A stretch of DNA of 64,000 nt from Dicyema japonicum (taxonomy: Eukaryota; Dicyemida; Rhombozoa; Dicyemidae), in contig RDEW01000006.1 in assembly GCA_011109175.1 (NCBI GenBank), positions 1,634,133-1,698,132 on the forward strand, written 5' to 3'. Below, one piece after another: positions 48,620 to 61,579 of this stretch. Under the pieces are notes generated by a model that was not told where the DNA came from, did no database searches, and worked only from the letters and a program-made list of their open reading frames with translations. Position 1 is the stretch's first letter. Every line of letters begins with the position of its first letter. The translations under genes and the position numbers were made by a program.

Positions 48620-49270
48620 ATATTTGGTTGAGGTGGTGACGTCTCTTTATCGCACGTCATGAGATCGGGACATCCAGAAGGCCACAGAAAGAATACAAAT
48701 TAACCCGGCCCGGCTTAATGACTGGATAATGGAAAACAGGCTCATGGTGAATGCAGAGAAGTCGTCTACGTCCTTTTTTATCTTTGACGAAAGATTGGGA
48801 AGGAAGTCAGTCACCTTGAAGTCAAACAAGGTCGACATCCCTTTCAACAGATGTCAAAGGATCTTAGCTGTGACAATCGAGATGCATCTCTTTTTGACAC
48901 AACATGTAGTAAACATTCCTTTGAAATGCGAGAAGAAACTGAACGTTTTGAAAAGTTTATCGGGAATATGGAAGAGTGGTACTCACCAGTCCTGATGAAC
49001 GTGTACAAACAGTACATCGAACCATGTTTCTCATATGCATGCGCCTCATCTTGGACAAATATGAGGAAATGCAAAAGAGGGCTTACAGAGTAACGGAACG
49101 TTGGATTTGTGAAGATCACCGAACCGGACCGACGGCTCCGGAGGTCCTTATGAGACTAGACTCCAGATCATGGGAATGTGGTTCTAAAAAATCAGTCAGC
49201 CGTCCAGTACGTTCATGCGCGGGCACGAGGGAAGAACAAATGAGATCGCTGTTAGAATACATGTGATAAT
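48620..49270 (+). mobile_element. Jockey/CR1-like LINE, C-terminal half
   Basis: Frames in order give WIMENRLMVNAEKSSTSFFI (W...N.L.VN..KS), then RCQRILAVTIEMHLFLTQHV and KCEKKLNVLKSLSGIWKSG (the post-RT ILG.T.D....F..HI segment). Next comes VYKQYIEPCFSYACASW, and a tail containing KRAYRVTERWICEDHRTGP. It begins just after ggttgaggtggtgac, also seen at 3.53 kb. It has four frame changes and is dead. It starts 67 bp after the GPCR stop. Confidence 0.65.
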
Positions 49271-49279
49271 TAGTTTGGT

Positions 49280-50440
49280 TTTACCGTGGTCTTGGGTTGT
49301 TAAATAAGAATAAATGTCTATATCAGCCTGTCGAAGATCCCCTCCTTTTACTCATGCTCATATACGTGCGCAGACTCGACTATGATGTAGGGAAACATCA
49401 GCTATGCCATGATCTACTTAAATATGGCTGTCCGTCTGCTGCTTGCAAGAGATCAAAATAAGGCAGTACTATAAAAAATATTGGTGAATACGACTTATTT
49501 CTCAAATCCGACTCTGCACACTATGGACTTTGGTTTTTCGCCCATAAGGAGATTCTACCAAATGTGAGCTCAATGCGGAGAGTAAATGATAATTTCAGTG
49601 ATGAGCTAGCAAAAACTCAAATATCTCTATTATAAATATATATTCCCCCATTGAGTCAGAGTACCCAGAACATTGAAGAAGCGGATTAATTATATAGTCT
49701 TCTTCCATGTTTGCACGAGATTGCCCTCATTCCGTTCTCTGGTATTTGGAATGCAAAGCGTACAGGGCACATTCTGGTGAACTCTGTATTGGCACGTATG
49801 GAAGGTTCCTGGTGATTCTTGAATTATGCGGCTGAAATGATTTATCTGTACAACACCACATTCAGCATCCAGCAAGACACATAACCACATGAACTAGGAC
49901 GAGACGAAACCAGAACGCGGATATGATAAATATATAAAATCAGATAGATTATGTGGCTTGCAGAAGAGACCAAACGAGATTGCTCATCGACTCAAGATCG
50001 TATAAATGACATCAATGTACTACCTGCTACACGAAAGATAACTTCAAAGGACTATTCGACGTCCAGGGAGTTGAGCTTGAGTTCATGATCAAAGACCATT
50101 CCATCGGTCTTGAAAACCCACAGTGTTCTGACAGAATCAAGGATAAAGCTATGAATTTTTATCTCCAAACCAAAGTGGATTTTGCAATGGAAGATCTACC
50201 GCAGTCTGAGCACATAGGTGGTTCACTGCCACGTGTCAGAAATATAAAATTGATCGACACGGTAAACAGAAATAGTGTTAAAAGTTATAGAAGCTTGATG
50301 AGACACGTGTAATCCATGTAATAAGCCATTACACATGTGAGACTTTGGGTCATTTTGGTTGTATTTTTGGAGTATAATCCCCTGCCGACATTATGGTCTC
50401 GGATTTGCAGTCCATCAGGACCTGATTCACTACGTTACAA
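49280..50440. other. No recognisable gene
   Basis: Short ORFs and decayed sequence between LINE fragments. A minus-strand 66-codon ORF at 49.7-49.9 kb has Cys-rich text but no recognised fold. Confidence 0.35.
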
Positions 50441-50454
50441 GGGTGTGGACAGCA

Positions 50455-50615
50455 TCTGATATTATAATGGAAATGGCGGACGACCTGGACTATAAGAGAA
50501 CTAGTGCGCAGAGAAGATCATGGTCGAAGCTAACGGAGAGGATGGTTCGGAATACGGCACAAGGAAACTTAACTAATTTTATGTTTTTTTCGGGAGTGCT
50601 TTTTAATAATAATTA
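50455..50615 (+). mobile_element. APE-type LINE 3' end
   Basis: DDLDYKRTSAQRRSWSKLTE then RMVRNTAQGN, followed by ttttttcgggagtgctttttaataataatt. The protein text and the 3' tail are both shared with 4.04-4.16 kb, so these are two 3' ends of one family with an AATAAT-rich tail. Confidence 0.6.
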
Positions 50616-51769
50616 ATTCTTCAAGATCATTGGGGTTACTTACGACTTTCTAATGACCTCCTCTCACCACGCTTAAAAAGTCTTGACCAATGGACTCGTG
50701 ATGTTGAATGTATTGAGGCAATTTTAAAGAAGTTTCCCTTTCTACATGTGGACTCCTGATTGTATATCCAGGTAATCACTCCAACAATTGAATATGCTTC
50801 CCACGTGGATATTTTCGATATCCTCTTCAAACTCAATAAAATAAATTCACTCAGGGGGAGAAATACGCCTGAGACGTCTAACTCCGCTAGGAAGTCATAA
50901 CATCCGTTAACACAGTGGTTTCTTTAGTTGATACATAACTTAATAAATGTTCTTGGTGGGAGTACCAGATTCCTGCTGTGTTTTTTGTGTCCCTTTAATG
51001 ACTGGAAAATCTGATAATTTCTCGTTAATTCGTGGACGCAGTTATGTTTAAACGCAAAAGGTTGGTAATTTACCCCAAATACGTGACTCTTAAAATATGA
51101 TATTCATTGATCCTTCACCCTTCTATAAGAGGTTTCAGGGAGAGTATTGTTAATTGATTATTAAAAGCATCATCGGAGAAATAATGGTCATTGATATTCC
51201 TGTGCTCCTGTACCAGATCCTACGTACTAACCTTCTCCACCAGTTTCCGTTATGCGTTTTCTTACGGAGAGTGATATGAGTGATGTTTATTCCATCCTGT
51301 ATTTTCATCAATCGTTTGAATATCATGTCGTGCCCACAATGGTCTATCCTCTTGTGAACGGAAAAAACAAGTCCATAGTAAGGAGAATCGGATTTGAGGA
51401 ACATTAGGTCGTTCTTGGTTTGGTTTCTTGCAAACAGCAGATTAAGAGACCCTAGTATAACTGATGTTTTCCACAAAAATTAATTAGTTTAAAGTAATAT
51501 AGTAGATCGTAATTTTTTCAATGAATTTTATTTAAAAAAAAGAACGACAAACCTCACTTTTACAAGAAACCGAGACTAAGCTTGTATAACACATTGGTTA
51601 AGCCTGAGCTGCCATACAACGCGAATACTTGGGCCTACGTGGAAACAGACTCAGGATAACTAGACTTTTTACCAAACACAAATGAGACTAACAACAAATT
51701 CCAATGAAAGCCGCGGAATCAGATCGTCCATACAGAGCATACACCCAACAACAAAAAAAGGAGTGAAGA

Positions 51770-51870
51770 GCATTCTTTGGTCTCCCTCTACGATTAGTTA
51801 TCATAACTGTTCTTTACTTAAATGCGTGCCTGTCTGATCGGAGCTATAGCTAATATGGCTCTGTGCAGTT
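51770..51870 (+). repeat. Family S repeat, copy 4
   Basis: agcattctttggtctccctc, acgattagttat, aactgttctttactta and gatcggagctatagctaata match copies 1 and 2. The aataaagtgt stretch is shortened. Confidence 0.6.
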
Positions 51871-51889
51871 TTTTTAATTTATGTGGACA

Positions 51890-52195
51890 AAAATTGTCCG
51901 CGTGGTGCCATGTGGTAACCTGATTGAAGATTTCTCTTCCTTCCCTCTGGTGGTATTATTGGATCCACATTACTCATGAGACGTCCATGCCTGGCCTGCA
52001 TTCAAAAAGATCCATCTATTCATTTCCTCTGGAGATAATTTCACTCCCTGTCGACGAGTTCTAAAATCGACATCAGCTCCTTCGACAACGCTCTCTGGAT
52101 CACTGCGCTTGGGTAAGGGTTCTGCTGGAACGCATCAGCCTCAAGGAATTAGTTTGGTTTTACTCCTAGTCTTTTGAATAATTTAATAATTTAGT
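51890..52195 (+). repeat. Family F repeat, coding-like copy
   Basis: This copy is on the opposite strand to those at 36.7 and 40.2 kb. The plus frames contain CAWVRVLLERISLKELVWF, parallel to CAWMRVLLECIRMDELVWF at 36.8 kb (-). DNA words gaagatttctcttccttccct and actcatgagacgtcca correspond to the reverse of the other copies. Stops interrupt it. Confidence 0.5.
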
Positions 52196-52199
52196 TGAC

Positions 52200-54400
52200 T
52201 AACAAAAAAGATTTGTCGATTAAAATTTGTCAAAACTGTGCGAGTTACCACACCGCAAAAAACCCTAACCCTTACCAATCCGAGAAGATTCCTCCCTTTT
52301 GACAACACCCTTCTTGATCCTATCAATTTAACTTTGTGGAATCTTTCCTGATCCTAGCTGGGGATGACGAAATGAATCCCAGTCACACAAGGGTCTAACC
52401 CTCATGCGACTGAACATAAACTGAGTAAAAGATAACTAAATCGCGTCGATTTTTACTCATAAAAAAGTGGCATTTGTTTTCTACAAAAACAAGGTTTACT
52501 TATTATTCACTCTCCTCCTAGTTATAAAGTTATCAGACGAGACCACCCATCCTGTAGCTTATGAGGACTCAGAAAGGGATCAAATAAGACGTGAAGATCA
52601 AATTTGACAACATACTCCAACCCACCGATCATTCCGAGATCTCTGTACGATTAGACATTGAAGTAGTCATGATTATGAACATATACGCTACCCTTCCAGT
52701 ACCTACCCAAAGGACTTCACGATCTCCCTGGATATACACCTACCAATGAGCAACCTTTGATTAACAAGTGTCCTTCGTATTCTCCTGAGAACTCACTTGT
52801 ATGCGCCATTTAATTGCCTGTGTGGTTCACTCAGTGTTACGTCCGTCATGAACAGGTGAAGTGTTCATTTGCCTATAAAAAGCATAATATTGGTGAGTCA
52901 CTTTTAAAGGGGGATTTTTCAAGGAGATAGTATGTCGCCACTACTCGTCGTGATCTGTCTCGAACCTTTGAGGAGACTCTTCAATGCCCAAATCGAACCT
53001 AATTCATGAGGAGATTTGATGAGGCTGCTAGAAGACCATGACGGATATAAATACCGTGGTATTACTTAGAGCCATCCGTCTCTGATTCTCTCTGAGATCA
53101 AAAAACGAATAAGTGACGAAATAAGGACTAAGGCATCAATCCTTTACAAGACTTAACTGAACGCACGGAATTTGTTCCGAATGAGCGTGCAATTTCTTCG
53201 CTCAATTGTTTGTGGGGGTGGTAGAGTTCAAGTAGTGTTGGTAAGATACGATTACCTGCCAGATCAGACAAGTAATGATTGAGAGCCAAGTCCATGTCCG
53301 ACTGCAAATAAAGAGAGGCTCTATAAAGGAGATATTTTGATTGTGGACGTCGGGATTACATTGGTAGATCATTTTCAGACGATTGAGGTCAATAAGAAGC
53401 ATAAGTATGAGCTTCCGACAAACGAATTAAGCATAATGCAAAGTCTTCAACATACCATAGGAGAACTTTAGAGAGTATATCTCTTGAATACCCATTCATG
53501 TCAACAAAATTGTTTTTTAATTAAAAAAATTTATCAGATATATACCAGTGCCCACGGTCGGAGTGAATCGTATCCTTTCCAGAGATCACGCCCATCCATA
53601 TCAGTCATTGTGGAAGCCTTTTACATGAAGTAGGGAAGAGATAAATGCAAGTCAGTACGTCTCCTGAGATATGTGGATCAACTGACAACCCTTAGGATTT
53701 GAAGGCCCTAACTGTGCTTGATTTGCTATAGTTAGAAGGTTACCATCTACCGTTTCGCTAACGCCTCTTTGAAGTCTAGGGACGGGATATGACTAGCATT
53801 AAAACCATCAATTAGTAGTGGACTGTGGCATCTAAGTCCTCATAGAGAGTAACCATGGTTGAGACTAAACATGGTGTTATCCAGCCTCTTTACATTTCTG
53901 AGTTGCAATGGAACGCATAACATACCAACAAATCGACACGTAAAAATTTTTCAAAGCCTCGCCACATAAACTCGTGAAGATATCTTGTGAATAACAATTA
54001 GCTTGTTTTTCTACATAAAGACCACAATATAGACAAACAATAACCTGCAAACGTTACATGTGGGTATGTTCCGTAAAGTTCCCACAAACTTTTCTTTATG
54101 TAAGTACGGTTGAGAGAGTCTTACCATAAGGGAAACCTTGTCTATGTTATTATTACGCCACCTACATAAACTTTTTTTAACCTAAACAATTTATTTAAGT
54201 TTAAATAATGTCAAAACAACCTAATTATAGATAACTAGGACGACAGAATGGCGAAGGCTTTACCTATGATAATCGCCATTTGAACCTCTCCCTTAACCAG
54301 AGCATCTCCCGTGGCTCACACCTTACATAAACTGGTGTAAAAATTGAAGTTTATTAAAATAAAATTAATTAATTAATATTTAAAATTTAAATTTAAAAAG
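52200..54400. other. Intergenic, no gene recognised
   Basis: A weak family F core is at 53,580-53,690 (gtacgtctcctgagatatgtggatc). The rest is AT-rich with short ORFs. The part just before 54,413 is almost pure A/T and may hold the SDR promoter, but no specific box can be assigned. Confidence 0.35.
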
Positions 54401-54412
54401 ATATTAATACAT

Positions 54413-55559
54413 ATGACTCCTCCCTCAATACCAGATTTGTCAGAATTCTTATTTTCTCGTAATTTCATTATCATTTACGTGATAATCCTGGTCCTTTGCA
54501 TCGTCAGGTCAACCCACTTAGTCATTGTAGGTCATACGCCGTGGGTTACACCTATGTCTCCGGAAACGACAGACTCGACGATAAATGCGTGATCATTACC
54601 GGAGCATTCTCTGGTATTGGGAAGGCAACGGCTATCAATTTAGCCAGATTAGGTACATGATGTTACTAATCGTCATAGGAGCACGTGTTTTCATCACTGG
54701 GAGAAATATGAAATTCAGAGAATCCGATATTGCCTTCATAAAGGAAAAGTGTCCCCCTAACAGTGTATCTGCCATGGAACTTGATGTCTCTGACTTTGAT
54801 AGTATAATAAAATTCGTCAAGAGATTCAAAAAAAGTTAATTTAAATGTAATTTGTGAAGATGTGGGGAATGTTGATATTCTTGTGAACAATGCAGGGATC
54901 ATGTGCCATCCTGAAGCTAAATCTGCCCAAGGGTTCGAGCTTCACTTTGCGACTCACTTCCTAGGTTACAGTGGACCTCATTTTAGGTCCTGTTCTTTTG
55001 ATGAGAGCTTTGGTGGATTCGTTCAACCCCCAAAGTCGCATAATAAATGTGGTTAGTTCGGCGATGTCTCTGGGTCCCATTGATCCTGAAGATATCGAGA
55101 ATTCGCGACCAGAGTATAATTCCGGGAATTCCTTCTCCCGCAGCAAATTGGCTCTGGCCATGTACAGCATCAAACTATCTGAGGAGATTGATGGTGGTTG
55201 TGTCTCTGATTGATAGCCGACCGCCTGACTGTGAACTGTGTGCATCCTGGGATTGTGATGACCGGCATCCACCGCCACATGGTTTTCCGAAAGAATTGGT
55301 TCATCAAGATCTCTAGCTACCCCGTCTGTCTACTTCTCATGAAATATTCCAACAACGTCGCGGAAACGATGGCAATGTTGGCCGCATCCCCTGAATTCGC
55401 TGAAAAGACGGGGGTATATGTCTCGTAGGTTTAGTTCTTACGTAAAGCGGGTCTTCGGTTGATGAGTTTCCGGAAGAAGCCAAGAATTATCCCTCACGGA
55501 AGGCCGTGTGTGAGTATGCGGACAATATTATAAAGGAGTATTTGGATCAGTTAAATTGA
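54413..55559 (+). CDS. Retinol-dehydrogenase-like SDR with Tyr-to-Phe change
   Basis: Seven exons, with introns of 23 nt (54,508-530), 26 (54,653-678, containing ttactaatc), 25 (54,835-859), 22 (54,965-986), 23 (55,194-216; a 20-nt form is equally in frame) and 23 (55,425-447), give 1,005 nt and 334 residues with no frameshift. Residues 17-31 form a signal anchor. The Rossmann glycine motif TGAFSGIG is at 55-62, NNAG at 134-137, and the strand RIINVVSSAMS at 177-187. The active-site motif reads F209-S-R-S-K213, so the catalytic Tyr of YxxxK is Phe (codon TTC at 55,133-55,135). HPGIV follows, then LDQLN-stop. The family reduces or oxidises retinoids, steroids or lipids with NADP(H) at the ER. 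This member may be inactive or a binding protein. Confidence 0.9.
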
Positions 55560-55599
55560 ATTTGTGGTCTATAATAGTACTAATTTTAAATTTTGGTTT

Positions 55600-56125
55600 T
55601 TTTTGTGGTGGTTCTGACAAAAACTTTAGTAACATGTCAGGATCCGATTTTCTAGGGAGTGGCATTGCTGTTGACATGGTGATTCACTGGGAATCATGTT
55701 TTTGCGGGGGTCTTTGAAAGATTTCGAGGAATGAGTATTTCTTCAGCTTCCTCCGTTGAAGAGAGTCTGAATTATTTATTGACATAACCCGGGAAACGCT
55801 GAGAAAGATAGTAACCGAACTAGTTAGGTGATCTTGTAACCCCCTTTGCCCATATCTTGCGCTCATCGAGAGACCTCACTCCTTTCTTGAGGCGTCTGCA
55901 CTAGTGCCTGCACTGGAAGTCGACGGGAAGGATGTCTGAGGAGAGAACGATCATTTCCCAACCGTGCCATGACGAACATAGTTGACTTCCTGATTCTGGA
56001 TAGAAAAGGAGGAATCCGCCACCACTCCTTTGTATCGTCAACTCCCACGGGATAGTGTCAAGGGTAGGAGGACTAGTATTTATTTAAAAACTCTAAAAAT
56101 TAAACAATAAAAAATAAAAATCAAT
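55600..56125. other. Downstream of the SDR, no gene recognised
   Basis: Short ORFs on the minus strand (55,684-56,048) show no motif. Probably decayed transposon DNA. Confidence 0.35.
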
Positions 56126-56130
56126 AGAAA

Positions 56131-56410
56131 TTTTGACTTTATTGACCTTAAAAAATTGAATTTTGACCTTTTTTGACTTTATTACTTTTGATTAATATAA
56201 TATTTTTGATCAAAAACTACATTTTTATAAGTTTTAAACAATTATAAAAAACATATCAATTTTTGACTTTATTGACAATAATTAATTTTGACCTTTTTTG
56301 ACTTTATAACTTTTGATTAATATAATATTTTTGATCAAAAACTACATTTTTATAAGTTTTAAACAATTATAAAAAACATATCAATTTTTGACTTTATTGA
56401 CAAAAATCGC
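56131..56410. repeat. Tandem repeat, ~125-130-bp unit, about 2.1 copies
   Basis: ttttgactttattgac occurs at 56,131, 56,261 and 56,386. Between these points the sequence repeats nearly exactly, including ttttgattaatataatattt, aaaactacatttttataag and caattataaaaaacatatca. The second interval is 125 bp, the first 130. One inverted, diverged unit is at 20.53 kb. Non-coding and very AT-rich. Confidence 0.9.
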
Positions 56411-56759
56411 CCTACTAATCATTTTTACTGAGTCAGACTCCAGAAATCCCTCCCTGAAATTTCAAAGTAGGTCGCTATGTATTCAACAAGTTTTCCGTTA
56501 AGGTATGTTTAAGTAGTCTCAGCTCCTTTTATTTTCTTATAAGCTTTGGTACATCGAAGCAAGTTTTACGTAGCCCATGTTCTTTTTCACCAAGCAGCAT
56601 ATCAGTCCACCATATTTTTGAATGTGCGAACATAGGGCGTATCTGACAAATTCTTATTTGATATTTCCACGTAGTCAGTGATTAGACGTCCAGTGCTGTT
56701 TTAATATTCCCGGATATAAAGAAGTTTTATCAAGTTCCCCGGTTAGAGTTGGACACGTC

Positions 56760-56885
56760 TTTCAAGCATCATGTCCATCCATATACCGCATTGTGGGAAC
56801 TCCCCCACTGGAGTAGGAAGAAAAGATCCCCTTTGGATGCCAGCAAGGGATTAGACGTCACCTGAGTTGCTGGATCCAACGACTA
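56760..56885 (+). repeat. Family F repeat core
   Basis: catcatgtccatccatatac ... gggattagacgtcacctgag ... ctggatccaacgac matches the 57.58-57.69-kb copy in order and spacing. Confidence 0.5.
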
Positions 56886-57463
56886 AGCCAGGAATTATGG
56901 AAATTCATTGTTGTTCATTATTTGAATGCAACATGGAATTTCCTAGAACTCCAGAGGTTCGTACAACGGGAGGAGCAACCGTCACATCACTGGGTACGTC
57001 AGCATACATTTGACATTTCAGTGATCTGGTCTTTCGAGTAAATATGCATTGGGAGCACTCTGAGGGAGGTTGTCTGAAGCAAAAGTGTTCGTACACGTGA
57101 CATCCATAGTAGTGGCTTCCCCTCCACTGACAAAAAACCTGTCATTCCACCCGGTCGTTTTCCATCCCGTCTACACAGACAAATCATTATGCTTCCCATA
57201 TATTGACAACACAACGAATTCTGCAAAAAATGAAGGAGTTACCCCCAAATGCCTTAAGGATGGCTATTTAAAAAAACATTCGAATATTAAATTGGCTCCC
57301 TAAAATACTAAATTTTAATTAAGAAGTTTCTTGCTGAGTATCCCCAGGGAGTTCATGGAGCCCGCTGGGGAATGGTGATATAGATTATTGCTTCACTCAT
57401 GAGTGAGTCCGTTACTAATTAATGATTACAACGGAAATTTCGTCACTAGTTTATAATAATGGC

Positions 57464-57695
57464 TCAAATCAAGTGTTCCATCACAATCCCGATATAGCGG
57501 AAAGAGGTTGAGTTAACGTCTGGTTTATGAATTCCCATGGTAAGATTGAGACGTTTTTTATAGGCATCAGATCCATACATGGATTGTGGGAACCCTTTCA
57601 ATGGAATAAGAAAGAGATAAATCTCTTTTGGATGCTGGCCAAACATTAGACGTCTCCTGAGACAGGTAGATCACCGACACATCATAAGACGAAAT
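57464..57695 (-). repeat. Family F repeat with short open frame
   Basis: The plus strand reads ggctcaaatcaagtgttcca ... tggatgctggccaaacatta, then gacgtctcctgag and ggtagatcaccgacac. The minus strand is open for 60 codons (PLKGFPQSMYGSDAYKKRLN). It is the best-preserved copy of the core sequence. Confidence 0.55.
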
Positions 57696-57708
57696 CCTTC
57701 GACCATGT

Positions 57709-57780
57709 TGGTAGCAATGTGGGAATCGAACCCACAACTAACCACGACTTGAGGGACAACACTGACCTAATTAAACCTCC
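57709..57780 (-). repeat. tRNA-like element with encoded CCA and B-box
   Basis: On the minus strand gtgggttcgattcccac forms a perfect 5-bp T-stem with a canonical T-loop/B-box, followed by attgctaCCA, as at a tRNA 3' end. About 25 bases upstream, taggtcagtgttg resembles an A-box. The expected partner of the acceptor (tagcaat) is absent at the 5' side and no clean anticodon arm forms. It is a tRNA pseudogene or the head of a tRNA-derived SINE. Confidence 0.45.
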
Positions 57781-57879
57781 TGAAAGTGTCAGAGAAAATG
57801 TGGTCGTGGACGTGATCGATCCATATTACTGTGTACAGGTTGAGCGCGAGTCATTTCCCAAGGCATGCCTGTCTCAACG

Positions 57880-58250
57880 TGACATTGAAAACGGACTTGC
57901 CTCCGCTGGCCATCAGGGGTAAAGGCAACCGCCCTTCCCCTTGGCTAATAAACGGAACCTTGTTTGGGACGCTACGTGTGTTGATGCGTACTCTCAGAAA
58001 ATTTTGGCTGCTTCAGTCTCGGACCCAGGTGATGCTTCCAAGAAAGCCGACAGAGCAAGTACCGAAGCATTTCGGAGGATCACTTGTTTGTCCCATTTGC
58101 TGTTGCGATGTCAGGAATCCTTAGCACACAAGCTAGCGATCTCGGATCGGCTCAATAATCCAAAGGGTCACCAAGGATCACATGAGACTGGATGGCTTCG
58201 AGAGCGTATAGCTATTGTCAGAGAAAACAGCGCAACGACAACATGACAAT
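57880..58250 (+). mobile_element. LINE-A C-terminal fragment and 3' end
   Basis: The frame LVWDATCVDAYSQKILAAS followed by SDPGDASKKADR matches the segment L.WDAT......S....A....G..A..AA..K that ends LINE-A proteins. Further on, RERIAIVRENSATTT fits the closing Q.LS..IQ.GN motif. It shares gatccaaagggtcaccaa-type text with 13.93 kb. It ends about 200 bp downstream of the 3' end of the convergent KLC gene. Confidence 0.5.
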
Positions 58251-58457
58251 CAAGCCCCCCAAATTAATTTAATTATTTTTATATAATTAATTATGTATAT
58301 TTTTACCAATTTATATCAACGAGTAGTCAGCTAAAAAAATCACCTGATGACTCCCACTAATTACTTCATAATAGCATTAATTGTGCATAAGTAAAGCATT
58401 ACTATATTTAATTATAGACTAATTGGTAATGTAAACAGAATATTTATATAGATAACA

Positions 58458-60099
<1,642 letters not shown>

Positions 60100-60249
60100 A
60101 AAATTTAGTAACACAAATATATATTTCTATCCTGGCTGCATAAATTAATTTTGTATTTTTTTAATTTTATATTAATTTATTTATTTTATTATTTATTTTG
60201 TTAACTTGAAATGACAACCATTGCAAAAAAAGCAGGAAAACTGTCGATC

Positions 60250-60660
60250 ATCTGCCCACGAAGTTGAGAAACTTCACAAATATGACTTGCTCGCAGATGA
60301 ACTTTGGCTACTCTATGAATGCCAAGTGAAGATTATTCCAGTGGTTTTGACATGGAATGGAGTTGTCTCAAGATGCTTCAGAATCATATAATAAATTATC
60401 CATTGAAGAATCAACGAGGACTTACATCCAATCGGTTGTGCTTAAGAGAACGCTCGAGAGTATGCTCATTGAACATAAGCATGGGATAAGGTATACGATG
60501 AAGAGTACGCCTCTGCTACCTCCCAACTTGTAGAACTGGCATGCGTGAGGATAGCCCACTGGACTCAAAGAGATATTTCGACTGAAGCTGATGTGGAGAT
60601 GGGGAATAACAGGGAATTGATGGCACACTCTTCTTCTAAGAGGAGAGGGATTACCAGCAA
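60250..60660 (+). mobile_element. REL-endonuclease LINE, C-terminal end
   Basis: HKYDLLADELWLLYECQVKI then IPVVLTWNGVVS matches KRKYDLLANEMGQILGCKVL and IPIVMTW at 11.6 kb. After a frame change, VYDEEYASATSQLVELA and an acidic tail follow, the C-terminus of the same protein type. It lies about 150 bp upstream of the KLC start on the opposite strand, so it abuts the KLC promoter. Confidence 0.6.
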
Positions 60661-61199
60661 TCTGGATTAAAATCCGCTTAATTGGTTAATTTACTCGTTT
60701 TGGTAATTAATTATTGGGGAAAGTCCATCTCATGCTTGTTCTGTGAGATTTGCACTTCTGTCTCGAGGATCGACCGTATAAACTCTCTCAGATGTGAAAC
60801 CATATGGCTCATGCAAGCCAAGTGCTTTCAACTAACTTGTCATCGATATCCCTTCCGTTTTCTTCCATTCCCTTCAAACATTTGTAGCGGTTAGAAAAAT
60901 TGTAAAGGATTTATCAATGAAATTCGGAATGCGATCGCGTGGCGACTCATAGACCTCTGTGAACTGAGATGGTTCTCAGCGGTTTGGAATCGCCATTATT
61001 CGTGTCTCAGCAGGTGGTGCTTGATTTGATTCTATCTTTCAATAAATATTGGTGTTTATCACTTTGTGGTTACTCTCGTGATTAAGGAGGCATCGTAACG
61101 AACCCATGTCCAATATCAATCGTCCAAGTATTACAGACGTCAAAAACAAGATCCTGAACTAAGGAACTTACTAAAGACATCACATTGATATTCTACTAT

Positions 61200-61485
61200 A
61201 ATAATCCCTATGGACTATGTCGACAACCTCTTCTTAGGCAGCTTTGCACTCCTAGGAAACTCAACTTCCCCAAATCTCGCATTGATCAACGTTTTAGATA
61301 AACTCCTATTCCATCCTCTTTCCCGAATTTCATCCCTCGTCACACTTAAGAACAAAATCATTTGTGGAGACTTTAATGCAAGACATCATCTTTGGTCCAC
61401 ATAGAAAACTCATGAGGTGGACATGATAATTGTGGATCTGGGCAGTTTTTCCAATTCAGTCGTCACCCCCTGATCTCTATTATTA
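61200..61485 (+). mobile_element. LINE APE endonuclease fragment
   Basis: NKIICGDFNARHHLWST is the APE endonuclease signature GDFN..H..W, including the metal-binding Asp and Asn. Upstream LLFHPLSRISSLVTLKNK fits the preceding helix. A stop follows soon after. It belongs to a LINE of unknown clade. Confidence 0.6.
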
Positions 61486-61550
61486 TTAGCACTTTCACGA
61501 GAGCCATAATATTTATAGCCCCCGCATGTTCAGCAAAAAATTCTCTTCGA
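61484..61550 (-). repeat. Family S repeat end, inverted copy
   Basis: attagcactttcacgagagccataatatttatagc is the reverse complement of the 13.32-13.37-kb segment (gagctataaata ... ggctctcgtgaaa). Confidence 0.55.
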
Positions 61551-61579
61551 GTGAGCGTCTCCATTTCTCTTCAAGTGAG

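Noticed and set aside
57709-57780. Functional tRNA gene
   Set aside because: Only the T-arm and CCA are canonical; the acceptor stem does not pair and no anticodon arm forms.
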